Under the pieces are notes generated by a model, which had not been told where the DNA came from, did not search any database, and worked only from the letters and a program-made list of their open reading frames with translations. Shown piece by piece: positions 43,829 to 52,784 of a stretch of 64,000 nucleotides of DNA. The DNA lies in NCBI RefSeq assembly GCF_003931565.1, contig NZ_RRYI01000002.1:310001-374000 (forward strand). Reading direction: 5' to 3'. The stretch is from Caulobacter sp. 602-1. Its GTDB lineage: Bacteria > Pseudomonadota > Alphaproteobacteria > Caulobacterales > Caulobacteraceae. The position numbers and the translations under genes were made by a program. Numbering within the stretch: the stretch's first letter is position 1; every line of letters begins with the position of its first letter.

Positions 43829-44572
43829 TCAGGCGGCGCCGTGCTGCACCGAAAGCTTGAAGCGGTCGCGATGCTGCAAGGCCTTGCGGCGCAGCTGGAC
43901 GATGGCCTCGGTCTCCTCGGCCGCCAGCATGGCTTCGAACAGGCGGCTGAAGTGCTCGCGCATCGCCAGGCGCGCCGCGTTCGGATCGCGGTTGCGGATG
44001 GCGTCGTACACGGCCCGGTGCTCCTCGATCCTGTCTTCGAACCCGCTCTTGCAGACATTGCTGTAGACTTGCACGACGCGGGGGGCCTCGTTGCGCATCC
44101 GCCAGAGGGTCCGCACGAAATGCTCGATGATCGGGCTGCCGCTGCTTTCGGCGATCAGCAGGTGGAAGCGCTCGTCGGCCTCTTCGGCGGCTTCGTCATT
44201 GCCCGCCATCACCCGCATGGTGTCTTCCAGGAGCACCATGGCTTCGGGGGTCATGTTCAGCGCCGCCAGCGCCGCCGACTCCGCTTCGACGACGGCGCGG
44301 ACCGTCGTCAGCTCGAAGGCGTCGACCTCGGTCAGGGGCGACAGATCGGCAGGCCGGCGGGGGCGGACATAGACGCCCGAACCCGTCTTGACGGCGATAT
44401 AGCCCTGCGCCTCGAGGGCGATCTCGGCCTCCCGCACGGTGACGCGCGATACGCCAAGTCGTTCGGCCAGTTCGCGTTCCCCCGGCAGTCGGCTGCCCGG
44501 GGCGAACTCACCAGACTCGATGAGCTCTATGATCTGCTTCGCGACCTGTTGATAACGCCTGTCCATGGTCAT
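43829..44572 (-). CDS. GntR-family regulator, FadR subfamily, of the alginate locus
   Basis: The 247-residue regulator has a winged helix (~5-75: LPGERELAERLGVSRVTVREAEIALEAQGYIAVKTGSGVYV) and an FCD domain (~95-230) with metal-site segments DERFHLLIAES and EEHRAVYDAIRNRDPNAARLAMREHF. I chose the ATG at 44572 because the DNA-binding domain starts immediately after it; the frame extends upstream without protein-like sequence. It follows the alginate-type TBDR on the same strand and precedes the acetylesterase. TGGTNNAC-type motifs in its own upstream gap and on both flanks of the TBDR/PL6 divergon make it the likely repressor of alginate genes. Confidence 0.93.
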   Translation of the reverse strand: MTMDRRYQQVAKQIIELIESGEFAPGSRLPGERELAERLGVSRVTVREAEIALEAQGYIAVKTGSGVYVRPRRPADLSPLTEVDAFELTTVRAVVEAESAALAALNMTPEAMVLLEDTMRVMAGNDEAAEEADERFHLLIAESSGSPIIEHFVRTLWRMRNEAPRVVQVYSNVCKSGFEDRIEEHRAVYDAIRNRDPNAARLAMREHFSRLFEAMLAAEETEAIVQLRRKALQHRDRFKLSVQHGAA

Positions 44573-44655
44573 CGGCCGATGCTCCGCTGCCTCTCGTCCG
44601 GATCGTCCTGAGACGACTCGGATTTCCCAACTCGGGCTGACATTGGATGGTTCTA

Positions 44656-44686
44656 TCAGGGGTGAACCAAAGCGGTATACCCCTGA
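44656..44686. promoter_or_regulatory. inverted repeat with a GntR-type motif upstream of the alginate gntR gene
   Basis: TCAGGGGT (44656-44663) and ACCCCTGA (44679-44686) are perfect inverted repeats. The minus strand of the spacer reads TTTGGTTCACCCC, close to TTTGGTTGACCCCC at the alginate TBDR promoter (48083-48096). It may be the operator of this gntR gene, a terminator for the TBDR ending at 44697, or both. Confidence 0.45.
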
Positions 44687-44696
44687 CAGCCAAAGC

Positions 44697-47600
44697 CTAG
44701 TTCCTGAAGCGAAACCCGATGGTGAACTGCCGCCCGGGCGAGCCGTAAAGCGCCGCCACCGGATTGTCGGCATAGTAGTATCGGCTGGTCGCCTGGTTGG
44801 TCATGTTCAAGCCCTCGATCGAGAACGACGCCCTGTCCGACAGCTTGTAGCTGAAGGAGAAATCGACGTTCAGCGTGTCCTTGGATCCGCCGAAGTCGTT
44901 GATCAGTGGCGTATCGCACGCCACCCCGCCGACGACGCCGGGCGCGCAGGCGCCGGCCACCAGCGGATAGGTGGTGTAGTAGCCGTCGCGCTGGGCCAGG
45001 GAGACGCGCGTGTTGATGCGCTTGTCCTCGTAATAGAGCGTCAGGTTGACCGCGTTGGGCGAGGCGCCGAGCCAAGGGGCCTTGCCCAGGGTCGCCGGCG
45101 TCGTGTCGGTGCCCGGATCGAGGATGTAGGTGAGCTCGGACTGGATATGGGTGGCGTTGAGCTGGATGCCCGTGTTCTTCAGCAGGCCCGGCAGGAAGGT
45201 GAAGGCCTGCTGATAGTTGATCTCCCAGCCTTTCAGCTCGCCGCCAGGGGCGTCGCGGAACTGGCGCGCGGTGGCGTCGTAGTCACCGCGGATATAGGCG
45301 GCCTGGTCGCTGTTCGCGCCATATTGCTCGATCAGGCTCTGAAGGCCCTCGGCGTCGAGGAAGGTCGACAGCGGCGCGGCGAAGCGCACGGTCTGCGGAT
45401 AGGAGCCGATCTTCTTCTTGAACAGCGCCACGGAGATCAGGCCGCCCTCGGCGTAGTACCATTCCACGGCCGCGTCGAAATTGTTGGCGCGGAACGGCGA
45501 CAGCTTCGGATTGCCGATCGTCAGGGTGGCGCCGGAGGTCATCCCGCCCTCCGGGATCGTCAGCTGGGTGATGGTAGGGGCCAGCTGCTGCAGGGTCGGG
45601 CGTGACATGGTCTGGGCCGCGCCGAACCGGAAATAGAGATTGTCGCGCGGGCGGATGGCGATGTTGAACGACGGCAGGACATCCGAATAGGAGTTTCCGC
45701 CTTTCACCGTGCGTCCGCCGGTCGAGCGGCCCGTCGAGTCCACGTCGGTCGTGGCGTAGCGCACGCCGATATTGCCGAAGGTGTTCCAGCCGTCGAAGAA
45801 ATCGTAGTTGAAGTTGACCTGGCCATAGGCGCCGGCGGTCTGCTCGCGCACCGCGAAGGTCTCGCGCCCCTGCTGACGGAACTGGGTCAGGCGCCAGTCG
45901 CCCCACTTGTTGATGCACTCGCAGGTGAAGCCGAACAGATCATCGAACTTCTGGATGTCCGGTCCGAACCACGAGGTCGTCGTGCCGGCGGGCACGTCGA
46001 GGCCCTGGCCGAAGTCGATCACCTTCCCGAGGCTGGCGATCGAAACGCCGGCTTCCTTTTCGGTCGGGTTGATCTGAACGTTCTGGCGCTCGGTTTGCGA
46101 CGTCGAGAAACGATAGTCGCGCTGGGTGCCGCCGAACTTCAGGGTCAGGTTGTCGCTGAGCTCCCAGGTGAAGTCGGCCTTCCACGAGTTGTAGCGGTTT
46201 TCGACGACCTTCTTGTGGTAGCGCAGGAAGGAGACGCCCTTCAGGATCGTCCACTGGCTGGGATCGGCGGCGTTGAAGCCGGCGTCGAACAGCGGCATGT
46301 CTCCGCCGCCGCGCTCGTCATAGGTGAAGGTGGCGGGCTGATCGAACTGACCCCACTCGGCCATCTTGCCGTAGGAGTTCAGCTTGGATCGCGACGCGCC
46401 ATAGGTGAAGTCGGCCTTGAAGCGGTCGCTGAACTCGTGGGTCAGGTTGAACGAGAGCTGGTCGAAGGTGGTGTTGTAGCTGCCCTGGTCGGCGCGCGCC
46501 GACCAGTCCACGTTCCGCAGCTGCAGGTAGTCGGCGACCCCGTTGGTGACATTGGCGGCCAGAACGTCCGTCGCTGGGCGACCGATCTGCTGGGCGCGCA
46601 TGGCCAGGCCGTCGGCCGACGCCACATAGCCGGGCGAGACTGGCGAGTTGTAGTAGTCGTAAACGTCGAGATTGTTGGGGTTGTAGGAGAAGCTCGTGCC
46701 GGCGACCAGCGCGCCGCCATAGGTCGCCTGGCCGCAGTCGATCGGCGAGGCGTAGGCCCCGCCGGCCGTGTAGTTGCAGGTCCCCGGATAGAGCCCGCGC
46801 TTGGAGTTCAAGGCTGTGGCGGCGCTGGCCGTGGCGTAGGTGGCGTTGGTGTTGTTGCGGTTCAGGCCGAACGGCAGCAACTGGTTCAGCGTCGAGATGC
46901 TCTTCTGGTTCGAGTGGAGCCCGTCGATCGTCAGCCGCGTTCGCGACGAAATATCCCACTGGTAGGACGCGGTGAGGCCCAGGCGCTTTTGATGCAGATC
47001 CTGCTGCTCTGGGCCGGCCAGGGCGGGGAAGATGATCTGCGAGCCGTCCAGAGAGGGGTGGAGCAGGGCGTAGGCGGTCGGATCCGAGCCGGTCACCGCG
47101 TCGATATAGGCCGGATTGGTGATGGCTGGCGTGGATGACACCGTGCCGGGATTGGTCGCCGTCGGATTCGAGATTCGATTGGTGAACAGCGTGCCGACGG
47201 GCGCGGAGAAACCGGCGCGGCGCGGGTTTTCCAGCGTCGCCCAGGTGGCGGAGCGATAGACATATTCGCCCGTCACGATCTGGCGACGGTACTGATCGGT
47301 TTCGGAGTCCTTCTCCGAATAGGCGGCGGAGGCCAGGAAGCCCATCTTGCCGTCGGCGAAGCGCTTGGAGAACAGGCCGGCCAGGCGCGGATTGTGGTGC
47401 TTGCCGTTCTGATAGTAGGCGTCCTCGACCGAGAGCGCGTAGCGATCCTTGCGATAGTCGAACGGGCGGCCCGTCTGCAGGTCGACGGTAGCGCCCAGCG
47501 AGCCTTCGTCGGTCTCGGCCGAGGCGGTCTTGCGGACCTTCAGGCTGTTGAAGAGCTCCGAGGCGAAGACGTTGAAGTCGAAGGTTCGGGTGGAATTGAT

Positions 47601-48035
47601 CGCTGTGGAATTGGTGTCGTTGGTGCCCGCCGTCGACAGCGCCTCGAGGTTGTTGATGCGCACCCGCGTGAAGTCGCCGCCAAGTCCGCGGACGGTGATC
47701 GTGCGTCCCTCGCCGTTGTCGCGGTCGATCGAGATGCCGGGGATGCGCTGCAGCGACTCGGCCAGGTTGGCGTCGGGGAAGTCGGCGATGTCTTCGGCGT
47801 TGATGGCGTCGACCATCACGTCCGACTGCCGCTTGATATTCAGCGCGCTTTGCAGGGACGCGCGGTAGCCCGTGACGACCACGGCCTCCACCTCCTGGGC
47901 CTCCTCGGCGGCGCTCTGGTCCCGCGGCGACGGCGCTTCCTGGGCGAACGCCTGGCCATGGCCCGCGCCGATGAGCAGGCACGTCGAAGCGAGCAGCATG
48001 GCGCGCACACCGGCGCGCCGTGGATGGGTGTCCAT
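44697..48035 (-). CDS. TonB-dependent receptor of the alginate locus
   Basis: The 1112-residue receptor belongs to the large Xanthomonas/Caulobacter group (TIGR01782-like). It has a signal peptide (~1-31, GQAFAQ), the TonB-box-like VEAVVVTGYRASLQSALNIKR, a plug with ESLQRIPGISIDRDNGEGRTITVRGLGGDFTRVRINN, and a long barrel ending FRFRN. I chose the ATG at 48035: GGGGAGG lies 9 bp before it, whereas the ATG at 48044 is almost against the ribosome site. It is divergent from PL6/PL17 lyase genes with GntR-type motifs on both sides. Uptake of alginate or alginate oligosaccharides is the natural reading, although the barrel sequence does not prove it. Confidence 0.92.
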   Translation of the reverse strand: MDTHPRRAGVRAMLLASTCLLIGAGHGQAFAQEAPSPRDQSAAEEAQEVEAVVVTGYRASLQSALNIKRQSDVMVDAINAEDIADFPDANLAESLQRIPGISIDRDNGEGRTITVRGLGGDFTRVRINNLEALSTAGTNDTNSTAINSTRTFDFNVFASELFNSLKVRKTASAETDEGSLGATVDLQTGRPFDYRKDRYALSVEDAYYQNGKHHNPRLAGLFSKRFADGKMGFLASAAYSEKDSETDQYRRQIVTGEYVYRSATWATLENPRRAGFSAPVGTLFTNRISNPTATNPGTVSSTPAITNPAYIDAVTGSDPTAYALLHPSLDGSQIIFPALAGPEQQDLHQKRLGLTASYQWDISSRTRLTIDGLHSNQKSISTLNQLLPFGLNRNNTNATYATASAATALNSKRGLYPGTCNYTAGGAYASPIDCGQATYGGALVAGTSFSYNPNNLDVYDYYNSPVSPGYVASADGLAMRAQQIGRPATDVLAANVTNGVADYLQLRNVDWSARADQGSYNTTFDQLSFNLTHEFSDRFKADFTYGASRSKLNSYGKMAEWGQFDQPATFTYDERGGGDMPLFDAGFNAADPSQWTILKGVSFLRYHKKVVENRYNSWKADFTWELSDNLTLKFGGTQRDYRFSTSQTERQNVQINPTEKEAGVSIASLGKVIDFGQGLDVPAGTTTSWFGPDIQKFDDLFGFTCECINKWGDWRLTQFRQQGRETFAVREQTAGAYGQVNFNYDFFDGWNTFGNIGVRYATTDVDSTGRSTGGRTVKGGNSYSDVLPSFNIAIRPRDNLYFRFGAAQTMSRPTLQQLAPTITQLTIPEGGMTSGATLTIGNPKLSPFRANNFDAAVEWYYAEGGLISVALFKKKIGSYPQTVRFAAPLSTFLDAEGLQSLIEQYGANSDQAAYIRGDYDATARQFRDAPGGELKGWEINYQQAFTFLPGLLKNTGIQLNATHIQSELTYILDPGTDTTPATLGKAPWLGASPNAVNLTLYYEDKRINTRVSLAQRDGYYTTYPLVAGACAPGVVGGVACDTPLINDFGGSKDTLNVDFSFSYKLSDRASFSIEGLNMTNQATSRYYYADNPVAALYGSPGRQFTIGFRFRN

Positions 48036-48068
48036 AGTTCTCATCCTCCCCGAATACCAATTTTCTAA

Positions 48069-48096
48069 ATTTGGCTTACCTATTTGGTTGACCCCC
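48069..48096. promoter_or_regulatory. GntR-type motif pair, TBDR side of the alginate divergon
   Basis: TTGGCTTACC (48071-48080), then TTGGTTGAC (48084-48092). The segment TTTGGTTGACCCCCTGA resembles the minus strand at 44656-44686. It is 34 bp upstream of the TBDR start, over the likely promoter. The whole divergent gap (48036-48419) holds no gene. Confidence 0.55.
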
Positions 48097-48278
48097 TGAG
48101 AACGAATGTCAACTCCCAATTAGGCTGTCTTCCCAATGTGCTTAGCGATCTGGGGAGGTGGGGTGTTGGTCTGCGGCGGGCGAGCACCGAGTTCTGGCGT
48201 TCCCCAACACGGGCGGGGTCAGGCGCGAAAGCGCAGTAAAACCATGCATTTCCGGGCGATGTACGTGGCCTCGGGGTA

Positions 48279-48302
48279 AATTGGTCTACAAATTGGTTGA
48301 CA
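48279..48302. promoter_or_regulatory. GntR-type motif pair, lyase side of the alginate divergon
   Basis: ATTGGTCTACAAAT (48280-48293) is an imperfect palindrome of the ATTGGTNNACCAAT form and is followed by a second TTGGTTGAC (48293-48301), the same 9-mer as at 48084-48092. It lies 118 bp upstream of the PL6 start. Confidence 0.55.
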
Positions 48303-48419
48303 GCTGGTCGCCCAGATGGTCGGACTAACGCGTCCTGTCCCGGTCGACGCGCAATTCGCATGGCGCTGGTTCGATGGGACGCGAGAAGCGGTCACAGCTT
48401 CGGGCGGGGAGACCATCGA

Positions 48420-50606
48420 TTGAGAAACCTGCGCTCGAACCTCGCCGCTCTGCTGGGCCTTGGCGCCCTGGCCGGCTCGGTCCATGCCTATGCGACCGAG
48501 CGTCTGGTGCGGACTCCTGACGCCTTCAAGGCGGCGGTGCGGGTTTTGGCGCCCGGCGACGCCGTGGTGCTGGCCGATGGCGTCTGGCGCGATTTCGAGA
48601 TGGTGTTCGTCGGCGAGGGGACGGCCGCTCAGCCGATCACGCTGCGGGCTCAGACGCCGGGCAAGGTGGTGATTTCCGGCAAGTCGAACCTGCGCATCGG
48701 CGGCCGGCACCTGGTCGTCTCGGGCCTGACGTTCAAGGACGGCTTCAGCCCCTCGTCCGAAGTCATCGCGTTTCGCCAGGACGGCAAGGCGCTGGCGTTC
48801 GACTCCCGCGTCACCGACACGGTGATCGACGGGTTCAACAAACCCGACCGGGGCGCCGAGGACTATTGGGTCGGGCTCTACGGCCAGAACAACCGCTTCG
48901 ATCACAATCACCTGCAGGGCAAGCTGAACAAGGGCGTGACCCTGGCGGTGGTGCTGAACTCGGCGGAGAGCCAGCAGAATCACCACCGCATCGACCACAA
49001 CTATTTTGGCCCCCGCCCCCCGCTGGGGTCCAATGGCGGCGAGACGATCCGGGTTGGGACCAGCCCGTTTTCGCGCGCCCAATCCCTGACCGTGGTCGAG
49101 GACAACTATTTCGAAGGCTGCAGCGGCGAGGTCGAGATCGTCTCGAACAAATCCGGCGGCAACATCTATCGCCGCAACGTCTTCGTCCGCTCGCAGGGGG
49201 CGCTGGTCCTGCGTCACGGTGACGGCAACCTGGTGGAGGACAATGTCTTCCTGGGGGGCGGCCTGGCCCATACCGGCGGCGTGCGTGTCATCAATACCGG
49301 CCAGACGGTGCGCGACAACTACTTCCAGGGCCTGCGGGGCGACGGCTTCACCGCGGCCTTGGTGCTGATGAACGGCGTCCCGAACTCGCCGCTCAATCGC
49401 TACGATCAGGTGCTCGACGCCCGCATCGAGAAGAACGTCTTCGTCGACGTGAGCGCGGTGTTGTTCGGCGCGGGCGCCGACCAGGAGCGCACCCTGGCGC
49501 CCGCCCGGAGCATGCTGTCGGGCAACGTCTTCCTCGGTTCTGGCGACAAGGCGGTGTTCAAGGCTATGGCGCCGGTCGATGGCCTGACGTTCGCCGGCAA
49601 TGTGATCGACGGCGTCGCGCCGTTGGCGGGCGCTCCGGGCTTCGAGGCCAGGGTGATCGGCCGCGAGACCCTGCCGGACGGCCGGATCTATCCGGACGCC
49701 GCCGTGCGCGAGGCCCTGGGCCTGAAGGCGCCGGTGAAGCTGCTAACGCGGGAAGAGACCGGCGTGGCCTGGTATCCAAAGGGCGACCAGACCGTCGCGT
49801 TCGACAGCGGCCGCATCCTCAAGGTCAGGCCGGGGCGGGACCAGCTCTCGGCCGCCGCCGCCAAGGCCGGGGCCGGCGACATCATCGAGCTGGCGGCCGG
49901 CGACTATGTCCAGGGCCAGGTCATCGAGGTCGGCCAGCCTCTAACCTTCCGCGCCGGGACGGGCGCCGAACCATTGGTGACCTTCGATCATATGACCCTG
50001 TTCAACCTGGTCGGCCAAGGCGCTCTGAAGCTGCAAGGCTTGCGCCTGTCGGGCGCCAAGGCGCAGGACGCCATCGGCAATGCCGTGATCCGCGTGAGCC
50101 CCGGCTATCCGCCGAGCAATTACGCCGTCGAACTGGTAGACACAGAGGTCTCACATCTGGGCGGCCAGGCGTTCGCCGTCCTGATGGGCGAGAAGAGCAC
50201 CTTCGCCGACCATGTGACGATCAGCGGTTCGCGCTTCGCCGACATCAGCGGGGCGGTGCTGGACCTCGCCGGCGAGACGGGCGGTTCGGGCCTTTACGGG
50301 GCCGAGACGGTCGACATCACCGGAAGCCTATTCGCGCGCCTGGGCGGACCCGTGCTCGACCTTCAGCGGGGCGGGACGGACGAGAGCACCTTCGGCCCCA
50401 GCGTCCGGGTCAAGGACTCGGCGTTTCACGACGTCGCGCCGGGCCAGCCGTCGATGCGACTGGACGGCGTTCAGGTCGTGAAGCTCGACTCCAACCTCTT
50501 CGAGCGCGCGGCCCCGGCCCGCGTCACCATCCATGTCGGCACGCCCGATCTCAGCGAGACCGGGAACACCGGCGCGGCGCTCGAGATCGTCGACCAGCGA
50601 AAATAG
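48420..50606 (+). CDS. polysaccharide lyase family 6 (alginate lyase)
   Basis: The 728-residue secreted lyase cuts alginate by beta-elimination. A signal peptide (~1-23, GSVHAYA) is followed by two parallel beta-helix domains (~25-420 and ~430-728). In the first, K244 (IVSNKSGG) and R265 (LVLRHGDG) match the catalytic Lys/Arg of PL6 enzymes, and E237 and E239 match the Ca2+ ligands. Their spacing (21 residues Lys-Arg, 7 and 5 Glu-Lys) agrees with what I recall for AlyGC. I chose the TTG at 48420: GGGGAG is 8 bp upstream and the signal peptide follows at once; an ATG at 48360 adds a basic tail. It heads a close-packed run of lyase, transporter, reductase and hydrolase genes. Confidence 0.94.
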   Translation: MRNLRSNLAALLGLGALAGSVHAYATERLVRTPDAFKAAVRVLAPGDAVVLADGVWRDFEMVFVGEGTAAQPITLRAQTPGKVVISGKSNLRIGGRHLVVSGLTFKDGFSPSSEVIAFRQDGKALAFDSRVTDTVIDGFNKPDRGAEDYWVGLYGQNNRFDHNHLQGKLNKGVTLAVVLNSAESQQNHHRIDHNYFGPRPPLGSNGGETIRVGTSPFSRAQSLTVVEDNYFEGCSGEVEIVSNKSGGNIYRRNVFVRSQGALVLRHGDGNLVEDNVFLGGGLAHTGGVRVINTGQTVRDNYFQGLRGDGFTAALVLMNGVPNSPLNRYDQVLDARIEKNVFVDVSAVLFGAGADQERTLAPARSMLSGNVFLGSGDKAVFKAMAPVDGLTFAGNVIDGVAPLAGAPGFEARVIGRETLPDGRIYPDAAVREALGLKAPVKLLTREETGVAWYPKGDQTVAFDSGRILKVRPGRDQLSAAAAKAGAGDIIELAAGDYVQGQVIEVGQPLTFRAGTGAEPLVTFDHMTLFNLVGQGALKLQGLRLSGAKAQDAIGNAVIRVSPGYPPSNYAVELVDTEVSHLGGQAFAVLMGEKSTFADHVTISGSRFADISGAVLDLAGETGGSGLYGAETVDITGSLFARLGGPVLDLQRGGTDESTFGPSVRVKDSAFHDVAPGQPSMRLDGVQVVKLDSNLFERAAPARVTIHVGTPDLSETGNTGAALEIVDQRK

Positions 50607-50613
50607 GCCAGCC

Positions 50614-52776
50614 ATGTCCAAGTTCCGCGTCCATCTTTTCGCCGGCCTAGCCATCCTGGCCCTGGCTGGGGCGGCCCAGGCCGCCGCGCCGGCCAAGCCC
50701 ACGCCAGTCGCTTCCGCTCAGCTTCCGCCGCTGTTCGCCGCCACCCTGGCCAAGAGCAAGGCCTTCGTGGATCCGCAACTGCGCAAGACCATCGACGTGC
50801 CGGTCCCGGCCGACGCGGGCGGCGGCTACACGCACGAGCGCCACAAGGACAACTACCGCCTGATCTACGAGGCGGGGATGCTGTACCGGCAGACCGGCGA
50901 CAAGGCCTATGCCGACCTCGTGCGGCGGGTGCTGCTGGACTACGCCAAGCTCTATCCGTCCCTGCCGCTGCATCCCAAGCGCGCCAACCAGGTTCCGGGC
51001 AAGCTGTTCTGGCAGGTGCTGAACGACAGCGTCTGGCTGGTCAATTCGGTCCAGGGCTACGAGGCGGTCAAGGACGCCATCCCGGCCGCCGACCGCGCGG
51101 CCATTGAGGCGGGCGTATTCCGGCCGATGGCGGCGTTCCTGTCCACGGGCTCGCCCAAGACCTTCGACAGCATCCACAACCACGGCACCTGGGCGCTGGC
51201 GGCGGTCGGCATGACCGGTTACGCGATCGGCGATCAGGGGCTGGTCAAGCAAGCCCTCTACGGCCTGGACGGTTCTGGCAAGTCCGGCTTCTACAAGCAG
51301 CTTGAAGAGCTGTTCTCGCCCGACGGCTACTATGCCGAGGGCCCCTACTATCAGCGCTATGCCCTGTCGCCATTCCTGCTGCTGGCCCAGTCGATCCAGC
51401 GCCACGACCCATCGCGCAAGATCCTCGACTACCGCGACGGCGTGCTGCGCAAGGCCGTCTACGCCACCATCCAGGAGAGCTACGGCGGTCTGCTGTTCCC
51501 GATCAACGACGCCATCAAGGACAAGGGGCTCGACACGCCCGAGCTGGTCCATGGGGTGGCGGTGACCTATGCCGCATCGAAGGATCCGGCCTTGCTGTCC
51601 ATCGCCATCCAGCAGGGCTCGGTGGTGCTCAGTCCCGAAGGCCGCGAGGTCGCGGCCGCCATCGCGCGCGGCGAGGCCAGGCCGTTCCCGTTCGCCTCGA
51701 TCAAGCTGCGCGACGGGGCCAAGGGCGACAAGGGCGCGCTGGTCGTGCTGCGGTCGGGTCCCAAGCCCAAGGACCAGGCGCTGGTTTTCAAGGCGACGTC
51801 CCAGGGCATGGGGCACGGCCATTTCGACAAGCTGTCCTGGCTATTCTACGACGCAGGCCAGGAGGTCGTGACCGACTATGGCGCGGCGCGGTTCCTGAAT
51901 GTCGAGGCCAAGGCCGGCGGTCGCTACCTGCCCGAGAACGACAGCTGGGCCCAGCAGACGGTCGCTCACAACACCCTGGTGGTCGACGAGAAGAGCCAGT
52001 TCGGCGCCAACACCGACATCGGCGAGAAGCATTGGCCGACGATCCTGGCCTTCGGCGCCAAGGACGGCGTCCAGATGACCGCCGCCAGCATCGACGACGC
52101 CTGGCCCGGCGTGCGCTATCGCCGCGCCATGGCGCTGATCGACCGGCCGGAGGTCGGGCGTCCGATCGTCCTGGATCTGGTGCGCGGGGAGGGGGGCGGC
52201 AAACACCGCTTCGACCTGCCGCTGCACTATGACGGCCAGATCGTCGACTCCGGCTTGAAGTTCCAGGGCGGGACCACCGAGCTGAAGCCGCTGGGCAAGG
52301 CCGACGGCTATCAGCACCTGTGGGATCGCGGCCGCGCGCCGGTCAAGGACGGGGGGCGCGTCTCCTGGTTCGACCGGGGGCGGTTCTACGACTACGTGTT
52401 CGCGTCCGGCGACGTCGATCAGGTCGTCCTGACCGAGCTGGGCGCCAACGACCCGAACTACAATCTTCGTAACGAGCGGGCCTTCATCCTGCGCGGCGAT
52501 GACAAGGACAGCTTCACGCTGGCGGGAGTGCTGGAGCCGCACGGCGCCTACAGCGCCGCCGAGGAATACGCCCGCGACACCATCGCCTCGGTGAAGGCCG
52601 TCGAGCGGGTGTCTGAAAACGGCGCCGACCTCGTCCTCATTCGCCTGAACTCGGGCAAGAGCCTCGCGATCGGCGTCTCCTGGGACCCCGATCCCGCCAA
52701 GCGCCATCGGGTCTCGACCCCCAGCGGCGCCTACGTCTGGACCGGGTTCTCCGGCCTGGCGAACCCCGAACAATGA
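50614..52776 (+). CDS. polysaccharide lyase family 17 oligoalginate lyase
   Basis: This 720-residue enzyme has a signal peptide (~1-22), an (alpha/alpha)-toroid (~30-330) and a heparinase II/III-like beta-sheet domain (~360-700). Catalytic-type residues are N189/H190 in SIHNHGTW, Y246 in the PYYQRY block and the His pair in GMGHGHFDKLSW. The His-to-Tyr spacing of 56 agrees with Alg17c-type enzymes as I recall them. PL17 enzymes act from the chain end and release unsaturated monomer that opens to DEH (4-deoxy-L-erythro-5-hexoseulose uronate). It complements the PL6 enzyme. It begins 7 bp after that gene, and its stop is 8 bp from the transporter start. Confidence 0.93.
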   Translation: MSKFRVHLFAGLAILALAGAAQAAAPAKPTPVASAQLPPLFAATLAKSKAFVDPQLRKTIDVPVPADAGGGYTHERHKDNYRLIYEAGMLYRQTGDKAYADLVRRVLLDYAKLYPSLPLHPKRANQVPGKLFWQVLNDSVWLVNSVQGYEAVKDAIPAADRAAIEAGVFRPMAAFLSTGSPKTFDSIHNHGTWALAAVGMTGYAIGDQGLVKQALYGLDGSGKSGFYKQLEELFSPDGYYAEGPYYQRYALSPFLLLAQSIQRHDPSRKILDYRDGVLRKAVYATIQESYGGLLFPINDAIKDKGLDTPELVHGVAVTYAASKDPALLSIAIQQGSVVLSPEGREVAAAIARGEARPFPFASIKLRDGAKGDKGALVVLRSGPKPKDQALVFKATSQGMGHGHFDKLSWLFYDAGQEVVTDYGAARFLNVEAKAGGRYLPENDSWAQQTVAHNTLVVDEKSQFGANTDIGEKHWPTILAFGAKDGVQMTAASIDDAWPGVRYRRAMALIDRPEVGRPIVLDLVRGEGGGKHRFDLPLHYDGQIVDSGLKFQGGTTELKPLGKADGYQHLWDRGRAPVKDGGRVSWFDRGRFYDYVFASGDVDQVVLTELGANDPNYNLRNERAFILRGDDKDSFTLAGVLEPHGAYSAAEEYARDTIASVKAVERVSENGADLVLIRLNSGKSLAIGVSWDPDPAKRHRVSTPSGAYVWTGFSGLANPEQ

Positions 52777-52784
52777 GGCGCGAG

